DNA of 64,000 nucleotides from the NCBI GenBank assembly GCA_013141435.1, contig JABFQZ010000012.1, forward strand, positions 124,001 through 188,000. Direction: 5' to 3'. The notes under the pieces were generated by a model that saw nothing but the letters and a program-made list of their open reading frames with translations, ran no database searches and was not told where the DNA came from. Positions 18,901-26,937 of this stretch are shown piece by piece. The stretch is from Ferruginibacter sp. Its GTDB lineage: Bacteria; Bacteroidota; Bacteroidia; Chitinophagales; Chitinophagaceae. Within the stretch, counting starts at the first letter, position 1, and each line of letters opens with the position of its first letter. The position numbers were made by a program, and so were the translations under genes.

Positions 18901-18931
18901 TTTGAAAACCAATCAATAAAATGTACCTTTG
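18901..18931 (+). promoter_or_regulatory. rpoD promoter, TTTG-N19-TACCTTTG
   Basis: TTTG at 18901-18904 and TACCTTTG at 18924-18931 are separated by exactly 19 nt, matching the -33/-7 elements of Bacteroidota sigma-A promoters (TTTG, TAnnTTTG). Transcription would start near 18937, leaving a leader of about 40 nt before the rpoD ATG. Confidence 0.65.
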
Positions 18932-18977
18932 CCAGCATTTAATATCGTACCACAGCATTTAGCAAAAAATAAATACA

Positions 18978-19835
18978 ATGAGGCAGTTAAAGATAGCAAC
19001 CCAAATTACCAATAGAGATTCGCAAGCAGTAGAAAAATACTTGCAAGAAATTTCTAAAATATCTATGATTACCCCCGAGGAAGAAACCATTCTTGCTCAA
19101 AAAATTAAAATGGGAGATCAGCGTGCCTTGGATAAATTAGTACAAGCCAATTTACGTTTTGTGGTTTCGGTTGCAAAGCAATACCAGCACCAAGGCTTAT
19201 CATTATCCGATTTAATAAACGAAGGTAACTTGGGCTTAATAAAAGCAGCACAACGTTTTGATGAAACCAAAGGTTTTAAATTTATTTCTTACGCTGTATG
19301 GTGGATACGTCAATCAATTTTACAAGCATTGGCAGAGCAAGGTCGTTTGGTACGTTTGCCACAAAACAAAATAGGTACTTATAATAAAGCCAATAAAGCA
19401 TATATGGCTTTTGAGCAAGAGCATGAAAGAGAACCATCTACCGAAGAACTTTCGGAATTGTTGGAAATGAGTGAAACAGAAATAAACAATATTTTCCAAA
19501 GCAATACACGCCATACATCTTTAGATGCACCAGTGCATGAAGCCGAAGATGTAGCCATGGGCGATTTACTAAAAGGTAGCAGCGAAACTGATGAAGATGT
19601 AATGCATGATTCATTAAAATCCGAAATACGAAGAGTATTAAAATCATTAAGCCCAAGAGAAGCAGAAATAGTAAATGCATACTTTGGCTTAGATGGAGAA
19701 AATGGTGTTACTATAGAACAAATTGGTCATAAATACGATCTTACAAAAGAGCGTATTCGTCAAATAAAAGAAAGAGCCATAAAGCGTTTGCAAAAAGCAA
19801 GATACAGCGGTGCCTTAAAAGCTTACTTAGGTTAA
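18978..19835 (+). CDS. rpoD: Primary RNA polymerase sigma factor
   Basis: 285-residue housekeeping sigma factor. Region 1.2 (SQAVEKYLQEIS) is near the N-terminus; regions 2.1-2.4 include LRFVVSVAKQYQ, LSDLINEGNLGLIKAAQRFDE and FKFISYAVWWIRQSILQAL; region 3 includes REPSTEELSELLEM; region 4.2 is GVTIEQIGHKYDLTKERIRQIKERAIKRL. Region 1.1 and the long non-conserved insertion of proteobacterial RpoD are absent, as is standard for the Bacteroidota primary sigma. It has its own promoter of the type the factor itself reads and an intrinsic terminator 7 nt downstream, so it is monocistronic. Confidence 0.96.
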   Translation: MRQLKIATQITNRDSQAVEKYLQEISKISMITPEEETILAQKIKMGDQRALDKLVQANLRFVVSVAKQYQHQGLSLSDLINEGNLGLIKAAQRFDETKGFKFISYAVWWIRQSILQALAEQGRLVRLPQNKIGTYNKANKAYMAFEQEHEREPSTEELSELLEMSETEINNIFQSNTRHTSLDAPVHEAEDVAMGDLLKGSSETDEDVMHDSLKSEIRRVLKSLSPREAEIVNAYFGLDGENGVTIEQIGHKYDLTKERIRQIKERAIKRLQKARYSGALKAYLG

Positions 19836-19841
19836 AAATAT

Positions 19842-19872
19842 AAAAAGACTTTCAAAATTTGGAAGTCTTTTT
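19842..19872 (+). terminator. Intrinsic terminator after rpoD
   Basis: AAAAAGACTT, an 11-nt loop and AAGTCTTTTT form a 10-bp stem ending in a U run. It begins 7 nt after the rpoD stop. Confidence 0.8.
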
Positions 19873-19898
19873 AATTTAATAAAAATGTTGTAAGAGTG

Positions 19899-19930
19899 TT
19901 TTGCTACCATTACTGTTCTGTGTACATTTG
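19899..19930 (+). promoter_or_regulatory. Promoter, TTTTG-N19-TACATTTG
   Basis: TTTTG ends at 19903 and TACATTTG occupies 19923-19930, with a 19-nt spacer, the same geometry as the rpoD promoter. Expected start near 19936, about 11 nt before the ATG of the DUF3347 gene. Confidence 0.65.
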
Positions 19931-19946
19931 TAATTAAATTTTATTT

Positions 19947-20561
19947 ATGAAAAAAATATTTTTATTGTTCAGCTTAGCTGCTGCTTCATTTTTGGGTTAT
20001 TGGTTTTTTGTAAAAAAGAAAGAAAATAAACCTACAGCTCCGCCTTTACAGCATTTAAAATTAAAAAAACATTCCGATAAATTAAATACAAGCATTGATA
20101 GTGTAGTAAATGCATATTTGAGTATAAAAAATGCATTTGTAGAAGCCGATACCACTGCAGCAAAAGCAAATACATTAGCTTTTATAGCATTATTAGATAG
20201 GCTACCAATAGAAGAATTAAAAAAAGATACAACAAGTATTTTTGAAACAGTGCAAGGAAATATTGCTGATATTAAAGCCAACGCAAATTCGCTTTTAGTG
20301 CAAACAGATATTACCGAAATGCGACATGATTTTAGTACAATGACAGAAATGTTGTATCCATCTTTTTTTACAACAATAAATTACGAAGGGCAAAAATTAT
20401 TTGTTGCAAAATGCCCAATGGCTTTTAGCGATTCCATAGCTGCTAATTGGATAAGCAATAGCGAAGAAATTGTAAACCCTTATTTAGGTAAAAATCACCC
20501 TACATACCATGCAGGCATGTTACATTGTGGCGAAGTGGTAGATTCTATATTGGCTAAATAA
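19947..20561 (+). CDS. DUF3347 domain protein, membrane-anchored
   Basis: A 204-residue protein with one N-terminal hydrophobic segment (about 4-20) and a periplasmic DUF3347 domain. The family pattern is visible: 'VVNAYLSIKNAFVEADTTAA' helix, a 'DITEMRHDFSTMTEMLY' helix, then CPMAF, AANWISNSEEIVNPYLGK and a C-terminal MLHCGEVVDSI. The paired CPM and HCG cysteine motifs, with Met and His, suggest a metal site; DUF3347 occurs alone and fused to copper-efflux CusB-like proteins (known family association). No copper genes are nearby. A clear promoter precedes it. Confidence 0.82.
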   Translation: MKKIFLLFSLAAASFLGYWFFVKKKENKPTAPPLQHLKLKKHSDKLNTSIDSVVNAYLSIKNAFVEADTTAAKANTLAFIALLDRLPIEELKKDTTSIFETVQGNIADIKANANSLLVQTDITEMRHDFSTMTEMLYPSFFTTINYEGQKLFVAKCPMAFSDSIAANWISNSEEIVNPYLGKNHPTYHAGMLHCGEVVDSILAK

Positions 20562-20679
20562 AGTTTATTTTAATGAACTAATTGCAGTAATGTTTGTCGT
20601 TCCATTTTTAAAAAGCAGAATATTTTTTTCTTTTTAAATATATATTAATACTTTTATTTTTTAATCTAAAATTATAATT

Positions 20680-21939
20680 ATGTCAACTACAGTACAAGAC
20701 GATTATTTAGTTTGTGGCGAATACAAAGAACAAATTAACAATAAATCGATTGAACACCCAGGATTTATTACTTTTCAACATGAAAATGGCAACCATTACT
20801 TTGCATGGGTAAATGAAAATACCATAATAATGCGTAGCGAAGCTTACCCCGATGCCGATAAAATGGAAAGAGGTATAAAAGCAATTTTAAAAAATTGCGA
20901 TTTAGTAGAGCGTTATTCTGTTATAGAAGAGCATGGCGCACATTTACTACTATTGTGGGGTGGTGGCGATCATACAAAACATACTGGCAATAGAAATGAG
21001 CATAGCGAAATAGGCAGAAGTTGCCCACATAAAACAAGAGAAGAATTAAATGCCTTGCTTCAGTTTAAAGGAACCGATTTTGCAAATAAAGTAGTGCCAA
21101 TTACAACTGCTACAAAAGTAACACCAATGGCATCGGTTGCAAATGAAGTGGTTACTAAAGAGCCAGTGGCAGAAATTTATAAAGAAACAGTAGCTCCAGT
21201 AAAAGAAAAAATTGCTACTGCAGCATCATATTCTAACGATGCAGTAACCAATGTTACAAATAGTTCTTCATCTATGGGTTGGTTAAAATGGCTTTTACCT
21301 CTTCTATTATTACTAGGAGCTTTTTTAATATGGAAAGGTTGTAATAAAAAAGAAGTAGATGTTGTAGCACCAGTAATTTCAAATGATACAACATCTAATG
21401 TAGTAGCACCTGCAGTACAAAAAGTTACTGTAGATACTGTAACAGGTGTTGTAAATTACGATTTGGGTGCTGCTACCGATTTAGATTTGGGCAGTGGTGT
21501 TAAACTAACAGGTATTGCAAAAGATGGTTTTGAAAATACATTAGTAAATTTTATAAAAATTGGCAAAATTGATACAGTAAATAAAAAAGCAAATTGGTTT
21601 AATTTACATGATGTACAATTTGTATCGGGTAAAACTACTTATGCTACACCTAAGGCATTGCAACAAATAAAAAATGTAGGAGCAATATTAAAAGCCAATC
21701 CAAATGTAGTTATAAAACTAGGCGGATATACTGATATTAGTGGCGATGCAGCTAAAAATAAAGCATTGAGCGATAGTAGGGCTAAGCAAGTAATGAAAGA
21801 TTTAATTGCAAATGGTGCAGCTGTAAATCAAATAAAAGAAGCAGTTGGTTATGGCTCTGAGTTTGCCGAAGCAAAATTAGGTGATAAAGAAGGTATGGCT
21901 AGAGATAGAAAAACGGCTGCAAAAGTTGCAGCAATGTAA
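20680..21939 (+). CDS. OmpA-family protein with N-terminal YegP-like domain
   Basis: A 419-residue protein. Residues about 20-75 ('HYFAWVNENTIIMRSEAYPD') resemble a YegP/DUF1508 unit, followed by a 'LLLLWGGGDHTKHTGNRNEH' segment. One transmembrane helix lies near 203-222 (LKWLLPLLLLLGAFLIW). The C-terminal OmpA/MotB peptidoglycan-binding domain includes 'VVIKLGGYTDISGDAAKNKALSDSRAKQVM' and a trailing RDRKTA. The topology implies a cytoplasmic N-terminus and a periplasmic wall-binding C-terminus, unlike outer-membrane OmpA. Bacteroidota have proteins of this layout; the role is unknown. A bidirectional terminator follows. Confidence 0.78.
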   Translation: MSTTVQDDYLVCGEYKEQINNKSIEHPGFITFQHENGNHYFAWVNENTIIMRSEAYPDADKMERGIKAILKNCDLVERYSVIEEHGAHLLLLWGGGDHTKHTGNRNEHSEIGRSCPHKTREELNALLQFKGTDFANKVVPITTATKVTPMASVANEVVTKEPVAEIYKETVAPVKEKIATAASYSNDAVTNVTNSSSSMGWLKWLLPLLLLLGAFLIWKGCNKKEVDVVAPVISNDTTSNVVAPAVQKVTVDTVTGVVNYDLGAATDLDLGSGVKLTGIAKDGFENTLVNFIKIGKIDTVNKKANWFNLHDVQFVSGKTTYATPKALQQIKNVGAILKANPNVVIKLGGYTDISGDAAKNKALSDSRAKQVMKDLIANGAAVNQIKEAVGYGSEFAEAKLGDKEGMARDRKTAAKVAAM

Positions 21940-21956
21940 TATATTTTTAGTATTTT

Positions 21957-21993
21957 AAAAAAAGAGTCATTTTTCGTAAATGGCTCTTTTTTT
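21957..21993. terminator. Bidirectional terminator between convergent genes
   Basis: A 16-bp stem AAAAAAAGAGTCATTT/AAATGGCTCTTTTTTT (one G-U pair) with a 5-nt loop lies between the OmpA-family gene and the convergent BNR-like gene. It has A and T runs on opposite sides, so it works for both strands. Confidence 0.85.
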
Positions 21994-21998
21994 ATTTT

Positions 21999-23003
21999 TC
22001 ACAACAGCAAAACCCCAATTTTTCCATTGTTACCTACTAAATAAACAGCATTTCCTTTTTTTGCTCGCTTGCATGTATGAAAACTTTCTTTGCTTATATT
22101 ATTAAAATCATTGCCATCGTTGTAAGTAATATCTACTCCATTTAACCCACAAGTTATCCATTTTTTGGCAGTAATGTATTCTATACAACTCCTATAACCT
22201 GTAGGAGGGTTTGTAGGTATATACCAATTATTTCCAGCATCTTTTGTAATTATACAATTTTTTACAGTTTCATCTTTTGTGGTAAAATCTCCTCCTACAA
22301 TTATCATAAATTTATTATTTTTTGAAGCTATTGAATTTGCACCAGTGCTTTCTTTACCTTGCAATATTGGTATTTTGAATGCTACATTATTTTTATAAAA
22401 ATGCGATGATAACCCACCACTAACAAACACAATTTCTTTATTTTGCAATACACAAATATTTGTGCCACTACTTGCAAAGCAGGCTTCGCCACTATCTGCT
22501 AGTGGTCTTCTATAATAATTTTCTTCTTGCCATGTTTCTCCTTCGTCTTTTGTTTTTGCAATAAAAAATTCAGATTTAATAGGGTCGCCAATTACAATTC
22601 CATTTTCTGTATTACTAAAATACATGGCATCTAAAAACATTCCTTTTGTATCATTTCTATATACTTGCCGCCAGTTTTTGCCACCATTCAATGTTTTTAA
22701 AATTATTGCAGGTGAATCTATTGCCATTATTATAGCTTCATTTTCATCAAAAGCTTCTATATCTCTAAATTCTGTTTTTTCAAAACCTGGCACAGTAAAC
22801 CACTCCCAAGTATTACCTGCATCTAAACTTTTTGCTATTTTTCCATTACTACCACTTGCCCAAATTATTTTTTCAGACACCACACTAAGCCCTCTAAGCG
22901 ACGATTTTGTACCACTAGTGAGTATTTTTACAGATTGAGCATTTGTAATAGCAACAACAAATGTTAAACTTAAAAGAGTAATCCTTCTATACATATTTTT
23001 CAA
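21999..23003 (-). CDS. Exported YCF48/BNR-type beta-propeller protein
   Basis: A 334-residue exported protein with a signal peptide of about 22 residues (ending ITNAQ). Repeated 'SLDAGNTWEWF', 'TLNGGKNWRQVY', 'TKDEGETWQEENY' and 'TKDAGNNWYIP' units are Asp-box/BNR repeats of a YCF48 or sialidase-like propeller. It lacks a recognisable sialidase active site and a C-terminal sorting domain. Such proteins are often annotated as photosystem II assembly-like 'oxidoreductases', a name that is misleading in a non-phototroph. Role unknown, periplasmic or surface. Single-gene unit, divergent from hutH. Confidence 0.8.
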   Translation of the reverse strand: MKNMYRRITLLSLTFVVAITNAQSVKILTSGTKSSLRGLSVVSEKIIWASGSNGKIAKSLDAGNTWEWFTVPGFEKTEFRDIEAFDENEAIIMAIDSPAIILKTLNGGKNWRQVYRNDTKGMFLDAMYFSNTENGIVIGDPIKSEFFIAKTKDEGETWQEENYYRRPLADSGEACFASSGTNICVLQNKEIVFVSGGLSSHFYKNNVAFKIPILQGKESTGANSIASKNNKFMIIVGGDFTTKDETVKNCIITKDAGNNWYIPTNPPTGYRSCIEYITAKKWITCGLNGVDITYNDGNDFNNISKESFHTCKRAKKGNAVYLVGNNGKIGVLLL

Positions 23004-23059
23004 TATTTTATTACAATATTAGCAAATAAAATGAGTGTTTTTTTTGCTAAAATATGGTA

Positions 23060-23087
23060 TTTGCAAAATACAATTATTTTAATTTTG
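23060..23087 (+). promoter_or_regulatory. Possible hutH promoter
   Basis: TTTG at 23060-23063 and TAATTTTG at 23080-23087 are separated by 16 nt, shorter than the 19 nt at the rpoD promoter. It lies 46 nt upstream of the hutH ATG. The -7 match is full; the spacing is the weak point. Confidence 0.4.
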
Positions 23088-23133
23088 AAGATACTCATAA
23101 TCTTTATACATTGAGCATTAAAACAAAGTTTTA

Positions 23134-24627
23134 ATGAGTTACAATTATTTGCCACTTGATGATAAGCATACGCATTTTGATCAAATCAAAAACCTTTTAG
23201 CATTTGATCAACAGGTATCTATTACTTTCCAAGCACATGAAAAAATTTTAAAATGTAGGGCATATTTAGATAAAAAAATGCAAAATCCTACGGCATTACA
23301 TTATGGTATTAATACAGGTTTTGGATATTTACAAAATGTACAAATAGATAACACACAGTTGTGCGAATTGCAAGAGAATTTATTAAAATCTCATGCATGT
23401 GGTTTAGGTGATGAAGTACCTGAAGAAATAGTGAAATTGATGATAATGTTGAAAATTAAATCATTAAGTTATGGCAATTCTGGTGTGCAAATAGATACAG
23501 TAAAACGTTTGATGGATATGTATAATGAAAAAATGTATCCAATAATTTATACACAAGGTTCGCTTGGCGCATCTGGCGATTTGGCTCCACTTAGCCATTT
23601 AGCTTTACCATTAATTGGATTAGGCGAAGTAAATTTAAAAGGCAAAAAAATGCCAGCCGCAAATGCATTAGAAATATTAAATTGGCAACCTGTACAATTG
23701 CAAAGCAAAGAAGGTTTAGCATTAATAAATGGCACACAATTTATGGCAGCTTATGGTTTGCATAATTTAATAAAAGCAGAAAAACTATTGCAATGGGCAA
23801 ATATAATTGCTGCCATTAGTTACGATGCTTTTGATTGTGTGGCGGATCCGTTAAACAAAAACATACATGATGTACGCCCACATGTAGGGCAAGGAAAGGT
23901 AGCTGAAACTTTAAGGAATTTATTAGCAGGAAGCGAAATAGTTTCACAAAAGAAGCAACAAGTACAAGATCCTTATTCGTTTAGATGCATACCGCAAGTA
24001 CATGGTGCTACTTATGATACTGTTGCGTATGTAAAAAATATTTTTATTACCGAAATTAATTCAGTAACCGATAATCCTAATATTTTTCCTGACGAAGATT
24101 TAATAATAAGTGGTGGTAATTTTCATGGTCAACCATTAGCACTTGCAGCCGATTTTTTGGCTATTGCTATGGCAGAAATAGGCAGCATAAGTGAAAGAAG
24201 AACATATCAATTAATAAGCGGACAAAGAGGGTTGCCTGCTTTTTTAATTAAAAAACCAGGTTTACATTCTGGTTTTATGATACCTCAATATACTGCAGCA
24301 GGTATTGTAAGCGAAAACAAACAATTGTGTACTCCATCATCTATAGATTCTATACCAAGTAGCAACAACCAAGAAGACCATGTAAGCATGGGAGCTAATG
24401 GTGCTGTAAAATGCAAAAGAGTAATAGATAATGTTGAAAAAATATTGGCTATAGAATTGCTTAATGCTGTGCAGGCTATTGAGTTTAGAAGGCCTTTAAA
24501 AACATCAATAGTATTAGAGAAAATTATTGAAAGTTTTAGAAATGAAATATCATTTAATGATGCCGATAGGTTATTGCATAATGATATTATTAAAGCAATA
24601 AAATTCTTAACTTTATATAAAATTTAA
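23134..24627 (+). CDS. hutH: Histidine ammonia-lyase
   Basis: Deaminates L-histidine to urocanate, the first step of histidine degradation. The 497-residue protein has HYGINTGFG at about 57-65 with the catalytic Tyr, and the MIO-forming triad Ala-Ser-Gly at 146-148 within GSLGASGDLAPLSH. DNPNIF, GGNFHGQ and SSNNQEDHVSMG also match the family. Length is normal. Three bases after its stop lies a decayed toxin-antitoxin pair, then hutU, so the hut unit has been interrupted. Tyrosine ammonia-lyases are relatives, but neighbouring hutU makes histidine the likely substrate. Confidence 0.95.
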   Translation: MSYNYLPLDDKHTHFDQIKNLLAFDQQVSITFQAHEKILKCRAYLDKKMQNPTALHYGINTGFGYLQNVQIDNTQLCELQENLLKSHACGLGDEVPEEIVKLMIMLKIKSLSYGNSGVQIDTVKRLMDMYNEKMYPIIYTQGSLGASGDLAPLSHLALPLIGLGEVNLKGKKMPAANALEILNWQPVQLQSKEGLALINGTQFMAAYGLHNLIKAEKLLQWANIIAAISYDAFDCVADPLNKNIHDVRPHVGQGKVAETLRNLLAGSEIVSQKKQQVQDPYSFRCIPQVHGATYDTVAYVKNIFITEINSVTDNPNIFPDEDLIISGGNFHGQPLALAADFLAIAMAEIGSISERRTYQLISGQRGLPAFLIKKPGLHSGFMIPQYTAAGIVSENKQLCTPSSIDSIPSSNNQEDHVSMGANGAVKCKRVIDNVEKILAIELLNAVQAIEFRRPLKTSIVLEKIIESFRNEISFNDADRLLHNDIIKAIKFLTLYKI

Positions 24628-24630
24628 ATA

Positions 24631-24861
24631 ATGCAAGTATTAGAAACACCATCTTCTTTTAGTAATCTTCAAAAAGAATTATTAAAACTATATTCGGTAA
24701 ATGTAGCTGATGAAGATTTGTTACAAATTAGATGAATGATTGGAAACTATTTTGCCAATAAAGCTACAAATGCTGTCTAAGTTTTTTTAACTGAAGAAAA
24801 TATTTCTACAACTGAATATAATAATTGGCAAAATGAACATAACAGAAAAAGTAGCAATTGA
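24631..24861 (+). pseudogene. Decayed antitoxin gene (partner of PIN toxin)
   Basis: A single reading frame from ATG 24631 to TGA 24859-24861 is broken by in-frame TGA (24733) and TAA (24778). The fragments read LLKLYSVNVADEDLLQIR, MIGNYFANKATNAV and a Trp-containing C-terminal tail, the layout of small Bacteroidota antitoxins whose 'LL.LY....SDEDL..IK' helix precedes 'LI..YFA.KA'. In intact relatives this helix runs on without a stop. The last part overlaps the start of the toxin remnant, the typical order and overlap of such modules. TGA and TAA are genuine stops in this genome, so the gene cannot make a full protein. Confidence 0.7.
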
Positions 24862-25239
24862 TACAAATGAATTTATTACTATTTTTAAAAAAGATGACGA
24901 AAATAGATGGATGTTTAATGAAATTTTAAATGGGGATTGGATATTATGACTGAACCATGAGATTTTTATGGAGTATTGGGAAATGTTAGAAAATAAAATG
25001 AATCCCAAAATTGCATCAAATATTATTGGTTTTTTAACTTCTCATCCTCATATTTTATTCATCTTAATTTAATTTCAGTTGACCCAGATGATAATAAATT
25101 TTGTGATTGTTGTTTTGCAGCTTCAGCAAATTTTATTATAACAATGGATAAGCATTTTGAGATACTTGAAAATTTTGAATTTCCAAAAATATTGACATAT
25201 AAAATTTCACAAATTCGAAAGCATTATTTTGAAGAATAA
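24833..25239 (+). pseudogene. Decayed PIN-domain toxin gene
   Basis: Starts inside the antitoxin remnant. Frame 1 reads EKVAIDTNEFITIF with the first PIN aspartate and NRWMFNEILNGDW, then an in-frame TGA at 24947-24949. It continues as LNHEIFMEYWEMLENKMNP. Near 25055-25070 the frame shifts by one base, and a different frame carries HLNLISVDPDDNKFCDC, FIITMDKHFEIL and FPKIL to a TAA at 25237. These are the conserved blocks, in order, of the 'putative toxin-antitoxin system toxin component, PIN family' nucleases. At least one nonsense change and one frameshift leave it inactive. Confidence 0.75.
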
Positions 25240-25274
25240 TTCTGAAAACTAACTTTCTATTCCAATAAAAAACG

Positions 25275-26936
25275 ATGAGTTACAATTACGAAAAATACAA
25301 AACTCCAACAGGCAAAACATTAAACTGTAAAGGTTGGGTACAAGAAGCTGCACTACGCATGTTATTAAACAACTTAGATCCCAATGTTGCAGAGCGTCCC
25401 GAAGAATTGATAGTATATGGTGGTAGAGGTAAAGCTGCAAGAAATATTGAATCTTTGGATTTAATTATTAAAGCACTGAAAGAATTAGAAGATGATGAAA
25501 CCTTACTTATACAAAGTGGCAAACCAGTAGCCATGTTGCAAACACACAAAGACGCTCCTAGAGTATTAATAAGCAATAGCCAACTTGTACCTAATTGGGC
25601 TAATTGGAAACACTTTGACGAATTGGAAAAAAAGGGGTTAATGATGTATGGGCAAATGACCGCAGGTAGTTGGATATACATAGGCAGCCAAGGCATTGTA
25701 CAAGGAACTTACGAAACGTATAGAGCAGTGGCAGTTAAACATTTTGGAGGAAGCTTAAAAGGTACATTTAATGTAACAGCAGGACTTGGTGGAATGGGAG
25801 GTGCACAACCGCTAGCTATAACCATGAATGGGGGAGTAGCTCTTGTGGCAGAGGTAGAAGAGTGGCGTATTGATAAACGGTTAGAAACAAAATATATTGA
25901 TTTAAAATATACTAATATTGATGAGGCAATAGATGCTGCATTAAAAGCAAAAGAAATAGGAAATGCTTTAAGCATAGGTGTTTTGTGCAATGCAATAGAT
26001 TTGTTACAAAGATTAATAAGTAGAAATATTGTGCCAGATACATTAACAGATCAAACAAGTGCACACGACCCATTAATTGGTTATGTGCCAAACAATATGA
26101 GTAATAGTGAAGCTAATATTTTACGTAAAGAAAACCCCGATGAGTATATAAATAAAAGTTATGATGCAATGAAATTGCATGTGCAATTAATGTTGCAACT
26201 TCAAAAAAATGGTGCAATAACTTTTGATTATGGAAATAATTTGAGAGCAAGGGCAAAAGAAAAAGGGTTAGAAAATGCTTTCGATTTTCCAGGTTTTGTA
26301 CCTGCTTATATTCGCCCACTTTTTTGCGAAGGCAAAGGACCATTTAGATGGGCCGCACTAAGTGGCGACCCAGAAGATATAGCTGTTACAGATAATGTGA
26401 TGATGGAATTATTTCCAGAAAATGAAGGCATGATTCGTTGGATGAAAATGGCAAAAGAAAAAATTGCATTTCAAGGGTTACCAGCACGTATTTGTTGGAT
26501 AGGGCAAGGAGATAGAGAAAAAGCTGGGCTTGCTTTTAACGAACTAGTACGAACAGGTAAAGTAAAAGCTCCTATTGTAATTGGTAGAGATCATTTAGAT
26601 ACTGGAAGTGTAGCTAGCCCAAATAGAGAAACAGAAGCAATGTTGGATGGTAGCGATGCTGTTGCTGACTGGCCAGTACTTAATGCTTTAGTAAATACAG
26701 CTGGTGGTGCAAGTTGGGTGAGTTTGCATCACGGAGGAGGAGTGGGTATGGGCTACAGCATACATGCAGGTATGGTAATAGTAGCCGATGGTACAAACGA
26801 AGCCGCTTTGCGTATAGCCCGTGTGTTGCGCAACGATCCAGGAATTGGCGTAATTAGGCATGCCGATGCTGGCTATGATGTAGCGCAAGATTATGCAAGA
26901 AAATATAAATTGGATATAAAAGAAAGATTAAAATAA
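25275..26936 (+). CDS. hutU: Urocanate hydratase
   Basis: Converts urocanate to imidazolone propionate with a tightly bound NAD+, the second step of histidine catabolism. The 553-residue length is normal. Diagnostic stretches include [65 protein letters not shown] and the C-terminal [17 protein letters not shown]. It would normally be adjacent to hutH; here 647 nt with toxin-antitoxin remnants intervene. The NhaD antiporter gene starts one base after its stop. hutI and the formiminoglutamate-processing genes are not in the window. Confidence 0.97.
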   Translation: MSYNYEKYKTPTGKTLNCKGWVQEAALRMLLNNLDPNVAERPEELIVYGGRGKAARNIESLDLIIKALKELEDDETLLIQSGKPVAMLQTHKDAPRVLISNSQLVPNWANWKHFDELEKKGLMMYGQMTAGSWIYIGSQGIVQGTYETYRAVAVKHFGGSLKGTFNVTAGLGGMGGAQPLAITMNGGVALVAEVEEWRIDKRLETKYIDLKYTNIDEAIDAALKAKEIGNALSIGVLCNAIDLLQRLISRNIVPDTLTDQTSAHDPLIGYVPNNMSNSEANILRKENPDEYINKSYDAMKLHVQLMLQLQKNGAITFDYGNNLRARAKEKGLENAFDFPGFVPAYIRPLFCEGKGPFRWAALSGDPEDIAVTDNVMMELFPENEGMIRWMKMAKEKIAFQGLPARICWIGQGDREKAGLAFNELVRTGKVKAPIVIGRDHLDTGSVASPNRETEAMLDGSDAVADWPVLNALVNTAGGASWVSLHHGGGVGMGYSIHAGMVIVADGTNEAALRIARVLRNDPGIGVIRHADAGYDVAQDYARKYKLDIKERLK

Positions 26937-26937
26937 A

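Larger units (their letters stand above)
18621..18977. other. 357-nt intergenic region: repeat B copy and rpoD promoter
   Basis: Lies between the divergent ltaE and rpoD genes. The ltaE side holds an inverted-orientation copy of repeat family B; the rpoD side holds a full Bacteroidota-type promoter. The small track ORF at 18559..18777 is a translation of the repeat and is not regarded as a gene. Confidence 0.7.

Noticed and set aside
24787-25008. 73-residue minus-strand ORF in the hutH-hutU gap
   Set aside because: Antisense to the antitoxin and toxin remnants, whose plus-strand blocks explain the sequence.
24631-25239. TGA read as an amino acid (recoding or an alternative genetic code) in the toxin-antitoxin remnant
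   Set aside because: TGA ends several intact genes here (the GT2, GT87-like and glnS genes), and the remnant also has a TAA and a frameshift, so decay is the simpler reading.
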